In this document: positions 52,497-60,549 of the stretch, one piece after another
Layout of the letters: each line of letters opens with the position of its first letter
How positions within the stretch are numbered: the stretch's first letter is position 1
Source of the DNA: Prauserella isguenensis
GTDB taxonomy: Bacteria > Actinomycetota > Actinomycetes > Mycobacteriales > Pseudonocardiaceae
Assembly: GCF_014191605.1 (NCBI RefSeq)
Contig: NZ_JACHWU010000003.1
Location: forward strand, 186,001-250,000
Reading direction: 5' to 3'
Length of the DNA stretch: 64,000 nt
Made by a program: the position numbers and the translations under genes
Notes under the pieces: model-generated
Databases searched by the model: none
The model's input: the letters and a program-made list of their open reading frames with translations, nothing else
Told to the model about the DNA's origin: nothing

Positions 52497-53552
52497 GTGC
52501 TCGCGTGCATCGTGCTGGCGATGATCGGCATGCCGCAGCGGTACGAGCCGGCCGTGCTGGTCGCCGTCGTGACGGTCGGGTGGTGCGGCCTGTCGGCGTG
52601 GTGGACGTGGCGCGCCCCCGACCGAGCCGGACCCGCACTCGTCGTGGCAGCCGCCGTCGTCGCGCTGCTCACGGTCGAACTGCCCCAGGCCTGGACCGCG
52701 GTCGGCCCGTACAACGGCTGGGCGTTCGCGGTCGCGAGCATCACCGGCATCGCCGTCCAGTTCGAACTGCCCGCCCGGCCGCGGCTCGCGCTGTTGGTCA
52801 CGGTCGTCGCCGCAGTGTCCTACGTGATCGGCGCGGCGATGGCCCGTCCGCTGCCGGACGCCGCTTGGTTCGGCGGCAGGGTGTTGCTCGACGCCCTGCT
52901 GTCCCGCTGCGCGTTCCTGCTCATCCGCTCGCGTGCGCGCGCGGCGGATCGGGCACGCGAACGTGCGGCCGCGGGCCGGCGCGCGGCCCGGGTCGCCGAC
53001 GCCCGCCGCAGCGCCGAACGCGAGTACCTCGCCACGCTGCACGACACCGCCAGCGCCACACTGCTGATGGTGTCACTCGGCGCCGCGGCGCCCCAGCACT
53101 CGTGGCTGCCCGAGCGCGCCCGCAACGACCTCGACGCGATCACGACCGTGCCTGCCCCGCCCGGCGCCCGGCAGGGCACCGTCGACCTGCCCGTCCTGCT
53201 CCGGCAGGCCGTCGCGCACCCGCTCGTCGAAGTCACCCTCGACACGCCGGGGACACTTCCGCTGCCCGCGCGACCCGCCCTGGCGATCTCCCACGGCGTG
53301 CGCGAGGCCGTGGAGAACGTCGCCCGGCACGCCGGGGTCGGCGAGGCGCAGCTCCGTGTCCGCCCCACGGCGGCCGGGGCAGAGGTCACCCTGGCCGACG
53401 ACGGCCACGGATTCGACCCCGCGACGATCGGCGACCATCACCACGGCATCAGCGAGTCGATCTCCCGCCGCATGACCGATGCCGGCGGTGCCGCCGCGAT
53501 CGACTCCGCTCCCGGTAGGGGCACGACGGTGCGGTGGAGCTGGCATGACTGA
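52497..53552 (+). CDS. Sensor histidine kinase (HisKA_3-type); 5' end uncertain, possible frameshift
   Basis: From GTG 52497, 351 residues: three or four membrane helices (about 1-145), a coiled linker, the phospho-acceptor His182 in A-T-L-H-D-T-A-S, and an HATPase with N-box E-A-V-E-N-V-A-R-H-A and G-box D-D-G-H-G-F. Coding similarity seems to continue upstream of 52497 (E-A-N-L-Y-A-A-F-R-R-Y) with no start codon before a stop at 52386. A GTG with plausible context at 52385 is in the +2 frame and runs into the same region, so one indel near 52405-52430 would restore a longer N-terminus. Partners: the response regulator two genes downstream. Confidence 0.8.
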   Translation: MLACIVLAMIGMPQRYEPAVLVAVVTVGWCGLSAWWTWRAPDRAGPALVVAAAVVALLTVELPQAWTAVGPYNGWAFAVASITGIAVQFELPARPRLALLVTVVAAVSYVIGAAMARPLPDAAWFGGRVLLDALLSRCAFLLIRSRARAADRARERAAAGRRAARVADARRSAEREYLATLHDTASATLLMVSLGAAAPQHSWLPERARNDLDAITTVPAPPGARQGTVDLPVLLRQAVAHPLVEVTLDTPGTLPLPARPALAISHGVREAVENVARHAGVGEAQLRVRPTAAGAEVTLADDGHGFDPATIGDHHHGISESISRRMTDAGGAAAIDSAPGRGTTVRWSWHD

Positions 53553-54786
53553 CCACGCCACCACCGCCCGGCCCGGTGCCGCCCCGGCGCTGCCTGCGCC
53601 CGTGCCGGATCCACCCGGGTCCGCGACGGCACCCGCACCGGACCCGCATCCGGCGCCGGCACCGCCGGGACAGACGGCCGAACAGGTGCGTGACCGGCTG
53701 GTTCGGGGTGCCCAGCTGGCCGTACTGCTCGTGGGCGTGACCACCCAGCTCACCAGCTGTCTGCCTCAACTGTTGGCCAACCGCGACCGCTTCGGTGCGT
53801 GGTGGACGGAGGTGGTGGGCTTCGTCGTACTGGCGGGCGTGGCCGCGACGATCGCGACCCGGTTGCTGCGGAGCAGACCCATGTCCCGACCGCTCGCGTT
53901 CACGTTGTGCGGCCTGTGCGTGGCCGCCGCGGCACTGGCGTCGATACCGATTCCGGCCCGTTTGCTCCTCGTGGCCGACGACTGGTCGTTCGGTATCGCG
54001 GGCTGGTACATCCTGGCGATCCTGCTGCGCACGCGTATGCGCACCATCGCGGCGGTCTTCGCGATCCACGCGCTCGTCACCGTCGTCGAGGTGTTGCTGA
54101 AAGGCGTGCCCGACCGGTACGTCACGGTGCAGATGGGCATGGTGGCCGTGTCGGTGTTCGGCCTCGAACTCGCCGTGGCGCTGCTCGCGGTGGTGCTGCA
54201 CCGCACGGCGGCCGACGCGGGCGAGGCGGCCGAGCGCGAGGAACGAACCCGCACCGCGGAGGAGATCGCCGAGGCCACCCACCGCGACCACCGGGCCCGC
54301 TACACCCGGCTGCTCGACACCACCGTCCCCCTCCTCACCGGCCTGGCCTACGGCGCGCTCGACCCCTCCGACGAGACGGTGCGCAGACGCGCGGCCGTCG
54401 AAACGGCCCGCATGCGCCAGCTGTTCGCCGAGACGGACGACGTGTCCGACCCGCTGCTGCACGAACTGCGCGCGGGCATCGACGTGGCCGAACGGCAGGG
54501 TGTCTCGGTGCAGCTGGCGGTACGCGGCGAGATCCGGCCCGTACCGCAGCCGGTACGCCAGGAGCTGGTCGAGACCGCGGCAGCGGTGCTCGCGTCGGCG
54601 CGCACCACGGCCCGTGCCACCGTTGTACGCACCCCGGCGGCGATCCGCGTCAGCGTCCTGGCCGACGCCCCCGCCGAGGGCGCCGCGGCGGTCGACGCAC
54701 AGCGACGGTCCCGCACGGAGACCACGACCACCACGAAGAACGGCAAACTCTGGGTAGAGGCGGTATGGCGGACGAAATCACCGTGA
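53545..54786 (+). CDS. Membrane histidine-kinase-like protein with degenerate ATPase domain
   Basis: The 413-residue protein has a Pro/Ala-rich cytoplasmic start (about 50 residues), four to six membrane helices (55-225), a helical DHp-like segment (about 245-315), and a C-terminal region aligned with an HATPase domain that lacks the Asn of the N box (E-T-A-A-A-V-L-A-S-A) and the D-x-G-x-G loop. It should not bind ATP normally, so I read it as a pseudokinase partner or sensor. Its ATG (53545) overlaps the kinase stop by eight bases and the response regulator starts inside its 3' end, so all three are translated together. Confidence 0.75.
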   Translation: MTDHATTARPGAAPALPAPVPDPPGSATAPAPDPHPAPAPPGQTAEQVRDRLVRGAQLAVLLVGVTTQLTSCLPQLLANRDRFGAWWTEVVGFVVLAGVAATIATRLLRSRPMSRPLAFTLCGLCVAAAALASIPIPARLLLVADDWSFGIAGWYILAILLRTRMRTIAAVFAIHALVTVVEVLLKGVPDRYVTVQMGMVAVSVFGLELAVALLAVVLHRTAADAGEAAEREERTRTAEEIAEATHRDHRARYTRLLDTTVPLLTGLAYGALDPSDETVRRRAAVETARMRQLFAETDDVSDPLLHELRAGIDVAERQGVSVQLAVRGEIRPVPQPVRQELVETAAAVLASARTTARATVVRTPAAIRVSVLADAPAEGAAAVDAQRRSRTETTTTTKNGKLWVEAVWRTKSP

Positions 54787-55418
54787 CGGTCGTGGATGAT
54801 CACCCTGCGATGCTGGTCGGCATCGAACAGTGGTATGCCGACGCACCGGAACCCGTACGCGTGGTCGCCGGTGGGGCGACCTCGAAGACCGCGTGGCTGC
54901 CACCGGGCGACACCGCGGACGTCGTGGTGTTCGATCTGCAACTGGCGGGGCAGGCGGCCCCCGCGCTCGGCGAGCTGCGCCGGCTCGTCGACGCGGGCCG
55001 GAACGTCATCGTCTACACCATGCGAGACGACGAACAGACCGCGCTGACGTGCCTCGACCTGGGCGCCGTGACGTTCCTGACCAAGACCGAGGGCGCCGAC
55101 CACCTCGTGTCCGCGACACTGGCCGCCGCGAGGGACCGGCCGTACACCCCGCCGGCACTGGCCGGTGCCTTGTCCGCCAACACCAACTCCGACCGGCCGA
55201 AACTGTCGACCCGCGAGGAGGAGGTGCTCGTCGAGTGGTTCCAGTCCGAGTCGCGGGACCTCGTGGCCGAGCGCCTGGGGCTGTCCCCGAAGACGGTCAC
55301 GACCTATCTCGACCGGGTGCGGTTGAAGTACGCCAACGCCGGTAGACCCGCGCGCAGCAAGGCCGCCCTCGTCGCGCGCGCCATCCAGGACGGGCTGATC
55401 AGCGTCGACGACCTCTGA
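54765..55418 (+). CDS. LuxR-type response regulator
   Basis: The 217-residue protein has a receiver domain (1-125) with acidic D-D-H near residues 11-13, phospho-acceptor Asp57 (V-V-V-F-D-L), Thr/Lys switch residues (Y-T-M-R-D; L-T-K-T-E), and a C-terminal LuxR helix-turn-helix (about 150-210; L-S-P-K-T-V-T-T-Y-L). ATG 54765 overlaps the upstream gene by 22 bases. It is likely phosphorylated by the histidine kinase two genes upstream. Targets unknown; the SARP regulator lies convergent. Confidence 0.93.
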   Translation: MADEITVTVVDDHPAMLVGIEQWYADAPEPVRVVAGGATSKTAWLPPGDTADVVVFDLQLAGQAAPALGELRRLVDAGRNVIVYTMRDDEQTALTCLDLGAVTFLTKTEGADHLVSATLAAARDRPYTPPALAGALSANTNSDRPKLSTREEEVLVEWFQSESRDLVAERLGLSPKTVTTYLDRVRLKYANAGRPARSKAALVARAIQDGLISVDDL

Positions 55419-55453
55419 GGCGACAGGCGACGGGGGCACACGGCGGGGTCGGG

Positions 55454-55500
55454 AACGTCCGGTGATCGTGCCACCCCCAGACGCACGATCACCGGACGTT
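55454..55500. terminator. Long perfect hairpin shared by convergent regulator genes
   Basis: An 18-base-pair perfect stem (55454-55471 with 55483-55500) around an 11-base loop. The SARP stop codon (55489-55491) lies inside the right arm, so the protein's last codons are part of the terminator. Confidence 0.8.
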
Positions 55501-57447
55501 CACCGGTCGCCGCTCCAGAGCGGCGAGTCGTTGCAGGTCACCGAGCCGGAAGGCGTCCGGGCCGCGCTGGGCGACGAGGCTGACCATGACCAGCCCACGC
55601 ACCAGCGTCCGCGCCTCGTTCCGGTCACGACCGGTGAGACCCGCGACATCGTCGACGTCGAAGTCCAGCTTCCCCTCGGCCGCCAGTGCGTGCAGCAGTT
55701 CGGCCTGCGCCGGGGTGAGCCGGTCCTGGGCCCGCGTCAGTACCGCCCGCATGCCGGTCTCCACGTCCCCGGTGTCCAACAGGTCGAGCCGCGTGGCTTC
55801 GGCGCCCAGTCTGCTCGCGAGCCACGCCGGGCCCCGGCTCCCGCCGCGGGTGAGTTCCTCCGCGGCGATGCGCAGCGCCAACGGCAGGCCGTCGCACAGG
55901 TCGACCAGTTCGTAGACGTCGGCGGGTTCCGGGGCCTCGGCCCCGGCCAGCGCGGCGACCACACGCGCACCGTCCCGCGCCCCCAACGGCGCGACGGTCA
56001 CGCGCACCGCACCCTCTCGGGCGACCAGTCCCCGCAACTGGTTCCGGCTGGTCACGATGGCCGCCGAGGTGCCGCCCGGCAGCAGCGGCCGGAGCTGGGC
56101 CGCGTCCCGGGCGTTGTCGAGCACGACGGCGGTGCGGCTCCGCGCCGTCACGCGGCGCAGCATCGCGCCGAGCGCGACCGGGTCCGCCGGCAGCCGTTCC
56201 GGCTCGTAGCCGACCTGGATGAGCAGGTCGGTCAACGCCTGCACGGTCGTCAACGGCGGTTCCGGATGGAAGCCGCGCAGGTCGACGTGCAGCACGCCGC
56301 CCGGGAACCGCGGCCTGGCCGCTGTTGTCCCGGCTGATCGGACCCAGTGGGACACCAGCGCCGTCTTGCCGACCCCGGCCGGCCCGTCGACGACGACGAG
56401 GCGGGCCCGCCCAGCGCCGAGCGCACCGTCGAGTGCCGCAAGCTCCCGCTGCCGACCCGGCAACGGGTCCGCCGGCTCCTGTCCCGCTTGGACCTCGGTC
56501 GACGGCTCGATCCCCGCCACCGGCGCCGGGTCGGTCGTGGCCTCCGCGGCGGTTCCGTCGAGGTCGGTACCGGCGCGGTCGCCGCTCACCGTCGCCTGGG
56601 TGCGGGCGGTGTCGGCCCGCACGCCGCCGAGGGCCGGGTCTCGTTGCGGGCCATCCTCACGCAGCAGCCGTTCGTGCACGGCACGCAGACTCGCGCACGG
56701 TCCGACCCCGAGTCCTTCAGCCAACGTGCGCCGCACCTCGTCGTAGGTGAGCAGCGCCTCGGCCGTCCGCCCGCTGTGATGCAGCGCCAGCAGCAGCCGG
56801 GCCCACAGGCTTTCCCGGTTCGGATGGGCGGTGACGAGTGGGCGCAGCTCGGACACGGCACGTTCGGCCTGGCCGAACTCGAGGCGCAGTTCGGCCCGCC
56901 GTTCGCAGACCTGCAGGTACTCCTCCTCGGCCGCGTCCGCGGCACTGGTGACCCACGGCATCGGCTCGAGCCCGCTGAGTGCCCGGCCGCGCCACCGGGA
57001 CAGCGCGTCCCCCAGCCGCTGCAGTTCGCCTGCATGGCCGTGCGTGCCCGCGACCACCTGCTCGCCGGAGCCGTTGGGGCCGGACCCGGTGGGCGCGGAC
57101 GCTGCTGCGGCGTCCCGCCGTAGCGTCCGGAAGCGCTCCAGGTCGACGTCCTCGGGTTCGACACAGAGCCGGTAGCCGCCCGGCACGGCTTCGATCGCCG
57201 TGTCCGCTCCGGCGCGGGCGAAGCCGGTCCGCAATCGTTTGACATAGCCCCGCAAGGTCGTGCGCGCCGTATCGGGCGGCTGCTCTCCCCACACGCGGTC
57301 GATGAGTTCCTCGGTGGTCAGCAGTCGACCCGGCCGCAGGGCGAGTGCCGCGAGAAGGAGGCGTTGCTTGCCTCCCGGGATGACCACCGGTGCGCCGGCC
57401 ACGCGCACATCCAGCTCCCCGAGCATGCCGATCTCGATCGACGTCAT
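55489..57447 (-). CDS. SARP-type regulator with BTAD and NB-ARC domains (AfsR-like)
   Basis: The 652-residue protein has an OmpR-type winged helix (1-95; T-T-L-R-G-Y-V-K-R-L), a BTAD domain (100-265), an acidic linker (265-330) and an NB-ARC-type ATPase (330-590) with P-loop G-P-A-G-V-G-K-T at 355-362, V-V-L-D-N-A and C-D-G-L-P-L-A-L. The TPR array of full AfsR (about 990 residues) is missing. ATG 57447 follows GGGGGA. SARP proteins usually activate secondary-metabolite genes, but no biosynthetic cluster is next to it; the adjacent operons are two-component and ESX-type. Targets unknown. Confidence 0.9.
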   Translation of the reverse strand: MTSIEIGMLGELDVRVAGAPVVIPGGKQRLLLAALALRPGRLLTTEELIDRVWGEQPPDTARTTLRGYVKRLRTGFARAGADTAIEAVPGGYRLCVEPEDVDLERFRTLRRDAAAASAPTGSGPNGSGEQVVAGTHGHAGELQRLGDALSRWRGRALSGLEPMPWVTSAADAAEEEYLQVCERRAELRLEFGQAERAVSELRPLVTAHPNRESLWARLLLALHHSGRTAEALLTYDEVRRTLAEGLGVGPCASLRAVHERLLREDGPQRDPALGGVRADTARTQATVSGDRAGTDLDGTAAEATTDPAPVAGIEPSTEVQAGQEPADPLPGRQRELAALDGALGAGRARLVVVDGPAGVGKTALVSHWVRSAGTTAARPRFPGGVLHVDLRGFHPEPPLTTVQALTDLLIQVGYEPERLPADPVALGAMLRRVTARSRTAVVLDNARDAAQLRPLLPGGTSAAIVTSRNQLRGLVAREGAVRVTVAPLGARDGARVVAALAGAEAPEPADVYELVDLCDGLPLALRIAAEELTRGGSRGPAWLASRLGAEATRLDLLDTGDVETGMRAVLTRAQDRLTPAQAELLHALAAEGKLDFDVDDVAGLTGRDRNEARTLVRGLVMVSLVAQRGPDAFRLGDLQRLAALERRPVNVR

Positions 57448-57559
57448 CGTGTCCCCCACCTGAACGTGATGGCACCGGCCGGTCGCCCGGTGCGTCGCCG
57501 ACGCTAACGACACGCACACGAAGAGGATGTCGGCAGAACTACCTACAAAATAGTCCGAG

Positions 57560-58081
57560 TCAGCGACCTCGCCGCAGGTATGAGAACTGTGAGTAGTCAG
57601 CCGGTTCCGTATCGGCGTGATGACGCCCCCGGGACACGGGTGGCGGCACCGGGGGCGGGGCCTGCGACGTCGGAGTCGGTTCGGGCGGCGGGCCGGGATC
57701 GGCGGGCCTGCGGTCGCCGAACACCCGCGCATCGGCGTCGAGGACACGGTCGAGCAGTTCGCTGTCGCCGAGCCCGCGCCGCACCACCTCGGCCTGCTCC
57801 CGCGCCGCCGCGTACCGGGCTTGTGCGATCGTGTGCGTCACCGACGCCGACAGTGCCTCCGGTGCGACGTCGCGGACACCGCCGGTGAAACTCACCCGGG
57901 AGACGCCGCCGTCGGCCGTCGCCACCACCGTGACGACCCCGTCCGGCGAGGTCGCCGTGCCGGTCACCTCGGCCAGCTCCTCGGTCATTCGCCGGTACGC
58001 CTCTGCGGCCCGTGCGTTGTCGGCCGCGGCCGTGTCGATCGCCTCGATCCGCCGCATCATGTCCTGCCCGGGGTCGGTCAC
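57560..58081 (-). CDS. YbaB/EbfC-family DNA-binding-like protein
   Basis: The 173-residue protein has an N-terminal helix (R-R-I-E-A-I-D-T-A-A-A-D-N-A-R-A), a beta-core with D-G-V-V-T-V-V-A and a C-terminal helix like YbaB, then a proline-rich tail of 45 residues. GTG 58081 follows GGAGGG. YbaB-like genes are often found beside ESX-type genes in actinobacteria, as here, where their role may be as secretion accessory proteins and not nucleoid binding. It is the last gene of the four-gene operon. Confidence 0.82.
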   Translation of the reverse strand: MTDPGQDMMRRIEAIDTAAADNARAAEAYRRMTEELAEVTGTATSPDGVVTVVATADGGVSRVSFTGGVRDVAPEALSASVTHTIAQARYAAAREQAEVVRRGLGDSELLDRVLDADARVFGDRRPADPGPPPEPTPTSQAPPPVPPPVSRGRHHADTEPADYSQFSYLRRGR

Positions 58082-58194
58082 CTGTCCCTCCGTCCTCGCC
58101 GCGTGGATCGCGGATGCTCGTCGCCGTCGTGGCCTGTCATTCACAGTCGTGGGGCTGGACCGCACCGTCGTGTGCTGTCACTACGCCCCGCCGG

Positions 58195-58776
58195 TCACGG
58201 TTCCCTGCGATGCCTGCCCGGCCGCCCGGGCGGCGAGTGCGGCGGCAGGCGTGGCCACGGCGGCCGGGACGGAGCGGGACGCCGACGGGGACGCGACAGG
58301 TCCGGCCGGATACCGCCGACGAACGCGTGGAAGTCGGCGATCAGTTGGGCCAGTTGGGCGGGCGTGGCCGTCAGCACGACGTCCACGACGAGCAGTCGGC
58401 CGCTGCCGGTGCGCTCGGCGACCGTGAGGAACGTCCGCAGCTGCGCCAGATCGGTGAGCTCACCGCCGGTCCGAACCCGCAGGCCGAGCGCCTGCGTCAG
58501 GCTGCCGCTCGTCTCGTCACCGGCCCGTTCACGTCTGCCGATCTTCACGGCCACGGCCTGCTCGGCCAGCCGCCGCGTGGACTCGTCGGCGAGCTCGTCG
58601 AGCCCCGCACCGTCCTCACGCACCCGGCCGGTCACGGCGATCGTCGCGGTGAAGCCCGCGCTCGACCCGGGGTGCACCGCGAGGAACTCCACGTCCGGTG
58701 CACCGGCCCGCGCCGGTGGCACGGAACGCCAACCGTCGGGGAGCGTGAATTCGATCGGGACGGGCAGCATCGTCAC
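58195..58776 (-). CDS. LpqN/LpqT-like (DUF1795-type) protein, ESX-associated
   Basis: The 193-residue protein begins M-L-P-V-P-I-E-F-T-L-P-D-G-W and has a beta-rich body as in LpqN-like proteins, which adopt a Mog1p/PsbP fold. There is no signal peptide, so it is cytoplasmic, unlike LpqN itself. The C-terminal 30 residues are Pro/Arg-rich. GTG 58776 overlaps the upstream TGA (GTGA). Position between the WxG protein and YbaB-like gene suggests an ESX chaperone or accessory role, by analogy only. Confidence 0.75.
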   Translation of the reverse strand: MTMLPVPIEFTLPDGWRSVPPARAGAPDVEFLAVHPGSSAGFTATIAVTGRVREDGAGLDELADESTRRLAEQAVAVKIGRRERAGDETSGSLTQALGLRVRTGGELTDLAQLRTFLTVAERTGSGRLLVVDVVLTATPAQLAQLIADFHAFVGGIRPDLSRPRRRPAPSRPPWPRLPPHSPPGRPGRHRREP

Positions 58777-60011
58777 CAGCCCAGGTCGCGCACCATCGAG
58801 CCGACGGTGTCGGCCGCTCCGGTGACGGAATCGCCGAGCTGAGCCGGATCGACCGTGATCCCGCCACCGACCTTGCCCCCGAGGCCGACTCCGAGGCCGA
58901 GATCGGCTCCGACGTGGAACTTGCCGTCCTCGCCCATGCCGAACTGGAGGCCGGCCTCGGCACCCGCGCCTGCCCAACCCTCGGCGTTGACACCCGCCCC
59001 GATGCCGGCGATCTCGACACCTGCCCCGGCGTCCGCCCGCGCTCCGATGAACGCGTCGGCGCCCGCGTCGATACCGGTCAGCCCGACGTCGGCGTTCGCG
59101 TTCGCCGCGGCCTCGACCGCGGCGTTGGCCTGGCCGTTGACACCGAGCGGACCGAAGTCGAGTCCGCCTTCGGCGCTGCCCCGGGCGGCGTGCGCCTCGG
59201 CGCCCGCGCCCGCCGACACGCCGGTGAGATCGGCCGACGCCTCGGCGCTCGCGCTCGCCCCGAGCACGGATCCGCCGAGCGTTCCCTGCCCCGCGAGCGG
59301 GCCGCGGTCGAACTGGCCGCCGAGCTCGCCCTCCGCGACGCTCACCCCCGCTTCCGCCTGCGCGCTCGCACTGGGCAACCCGATGCCGAGCGTGTCGACC
59401 AGCCGCGCGACGGGGTCCTCCTTCAGCCCCTGCGAGCCGCCCCAGGACCGGTCCGCCCGCCGCTCGCGGATCCGTTCGTGTTCGCGGCCGTAGCCGCCCT
59501 GCCCGTCGGGTTGCAGGCCGAGTTTCGACGCCAGCTGTGCGCCGACCGCGTCGACCCGTTGCCGGGCGTTGTCGAGCACGGCCTGAGCCTCCACCAGTAG
59601 GCCGCCGCCCGGGTCGGTCTGCTGCGGGGGCGCACCCGCCGCGGCCTGCGCCTGGTGCCGCGCCATCGCCGCCCGTTGCACGGCCTGCGCCTGGGTGTGC
59701 ATTTCGATCGCCCTGAGCGCCTCGCCTTGCCCCCAGGCCAGGACGTCGGCGAAGTCCGCGAGCGTCTGCCCTCCCCCGGCGACGGCGTCGACCAGTTCCG
59801 TCCACTTCGGCGGTTCGGCGGCGAACACGTCCCGGAACGCGGTGCTCGCGTCGCCGGTCCAGTCGCCTGGGTCGATCTGCCCCAACAGTCCGCCGACCTC
59901 GCCGACGGTGCCGAGGTTGCCGACGATTCCCCGCAGATCCGCGGCGATCTGCTCCGGCTCGCCCGGGATGAGCTGTTTCGGATCCGCCGTCTGCCCGAGC
60001 TGCACGACCAT
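58773..60011 (-). CDS. WxG-containing putative T7SS protein with long Ala/Gly-rich repeats
   Basis: The 412-residue protein has an N-terminal helical region with the WxG-type D-W-T-G (Trp51-Gly53) in an ESX-signal-like helical hairpin (1-120), then a coiled region to about 180. Residues 215-400 are a low-complexity Ala/Gly/Asp stretch of alternating small and polar residues with recurrent T-G-I-D-A-G-A and G-I-G-A-G-V units. No toxin, nuclease or other C-terminal domain follows, and no immunity gene is present, so it differs from the polymorphic-toxin layout. ATG 60011 lies directly after the upstream stop. Probably a secreted ESX substrate; function unknown. Confidence 0.78.
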   Translation of the reverse strand: MVVQLGQTADPKQLIPGEPEQIAADLRGIVGNLGTVGEVGGLLGQIDPGDWTGDASTAFRDVFAAEPPKWTELVDAVAGGGQTLADFADVLAWGQGEALRAIEMHTQAQAVQRAAMARHQAQAAAGAPPQQTDPGGGLLVEAQAVLDNARQRVDAVGAQLASKLGLQPDGQGGYGREHERIRERRADRSWGGSQGLKEDPVARLVDTLGIGLPSASAQAEAGVSVAEGELGGQFDRGPLAGQGTLGGSVLGASASAEASADLTGVSAGAGAEAHAARGSAEGGLDFGPLGVNGQANAAVEAAANANADVGLTGIDAGADAFIGARADAGAGVEIAGIGAGVNAEGWAGAGAEAGLQFGMGEDGKFHVGADLGLGVGLGGKVGGGITVDPAQLGDSVTGAADTVGSMVRDLGW

Positions 60012-60374
60012 CTAGCCACCCCCGTCCAGGACGCTCGCGATCCGCCCCGGCGCCGCGCCGAACGCGGGCGCCCGCGGGGACCGCTCGACCGCATCCTGCA
60101 GTTCGGAGAAGACGCTCAGCCCCTCCTGCTCCTGCTCCAGGTACCGGTCGGCCGCGTCACGCAGGCCACTGCCGTGTTCACCGGCCCGTTCCCGGAGCGA
60201 GCGCAGTCGCCGATCGACGTCGTCCATGAACCGGCCCCACGCCGACTGGATGTCGCCGTGCCCGTAATCCCCACCGGGCCCCCGCCACGCGACCTCCGCG
60301 GCCCGTTCCACCGTGTCGGCGATGCGCCCGGCCGTCCGTCGCAGTTCGTCGGGTACCGCACCGAAACCCGCCAT
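60012..60374 (-). CDS. EspC-like / ESX-associated small helical protein
   Basis: The 120-residue all-helical protein begins M-A-G-F-G-A-V-P-D-E-L-R-R-T-A-G-R-I, the pattern of the EspC (excreted virulence factor) family that adopts a WXG100-like helical hairpin. The conserved central W-R-G-P-G-G-D-Y-G and A-W-G-R-F turn is present. It is the first gene of the operon and the downstream WxG protein begins immediately at its stop, so the two likely form a dimer. No ESX core genes (EccA-E, MycP) are in the window. Start ATG 60374. Confidence 0.84.
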   Translation of the reverse strand: MAGFGAVPDELRRTAGRIADTVERAAEVAWRGPGGDYGHGDIQSAWGRFMDDVDRRLRSLRERAGEHGSGLRDAADRYLEQEQEGLSVFSELQDAVERSPRAPAFGAAPGRIASVLDGGG

Positions 60375-60549
60375 GCCGCTCCCCGTCGTCTCCTCGCCTC
60401 CTCGGCTCCGCTCACCGGGCCGTGCCCGGCCTCCACCCCTCGCCTGCCGGCGATACTGCCGAGGCGTCGTGGTTCTCCGGTGGTACAGCCGTGGCACCGG
60501 AGCGCGGGGAGGTGCCGTGCCGGCTCCGCGGAAGCGGCGCGGTCCGGGG

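Noticed and set aside
55489-57447. Pathway-specific activator of an adjacent antibiotic cluster
   Set aside because: No polyketide, peptide or terpene synthase genes are nearby; only the SARP architecture suggests it.
58773-60374. Polymorphic toxin with immunity gene
   Set aside because: The WxG protein has no C-terminal toxin domain and the adjacent genes look like ESX accessories, not immunity proteins.
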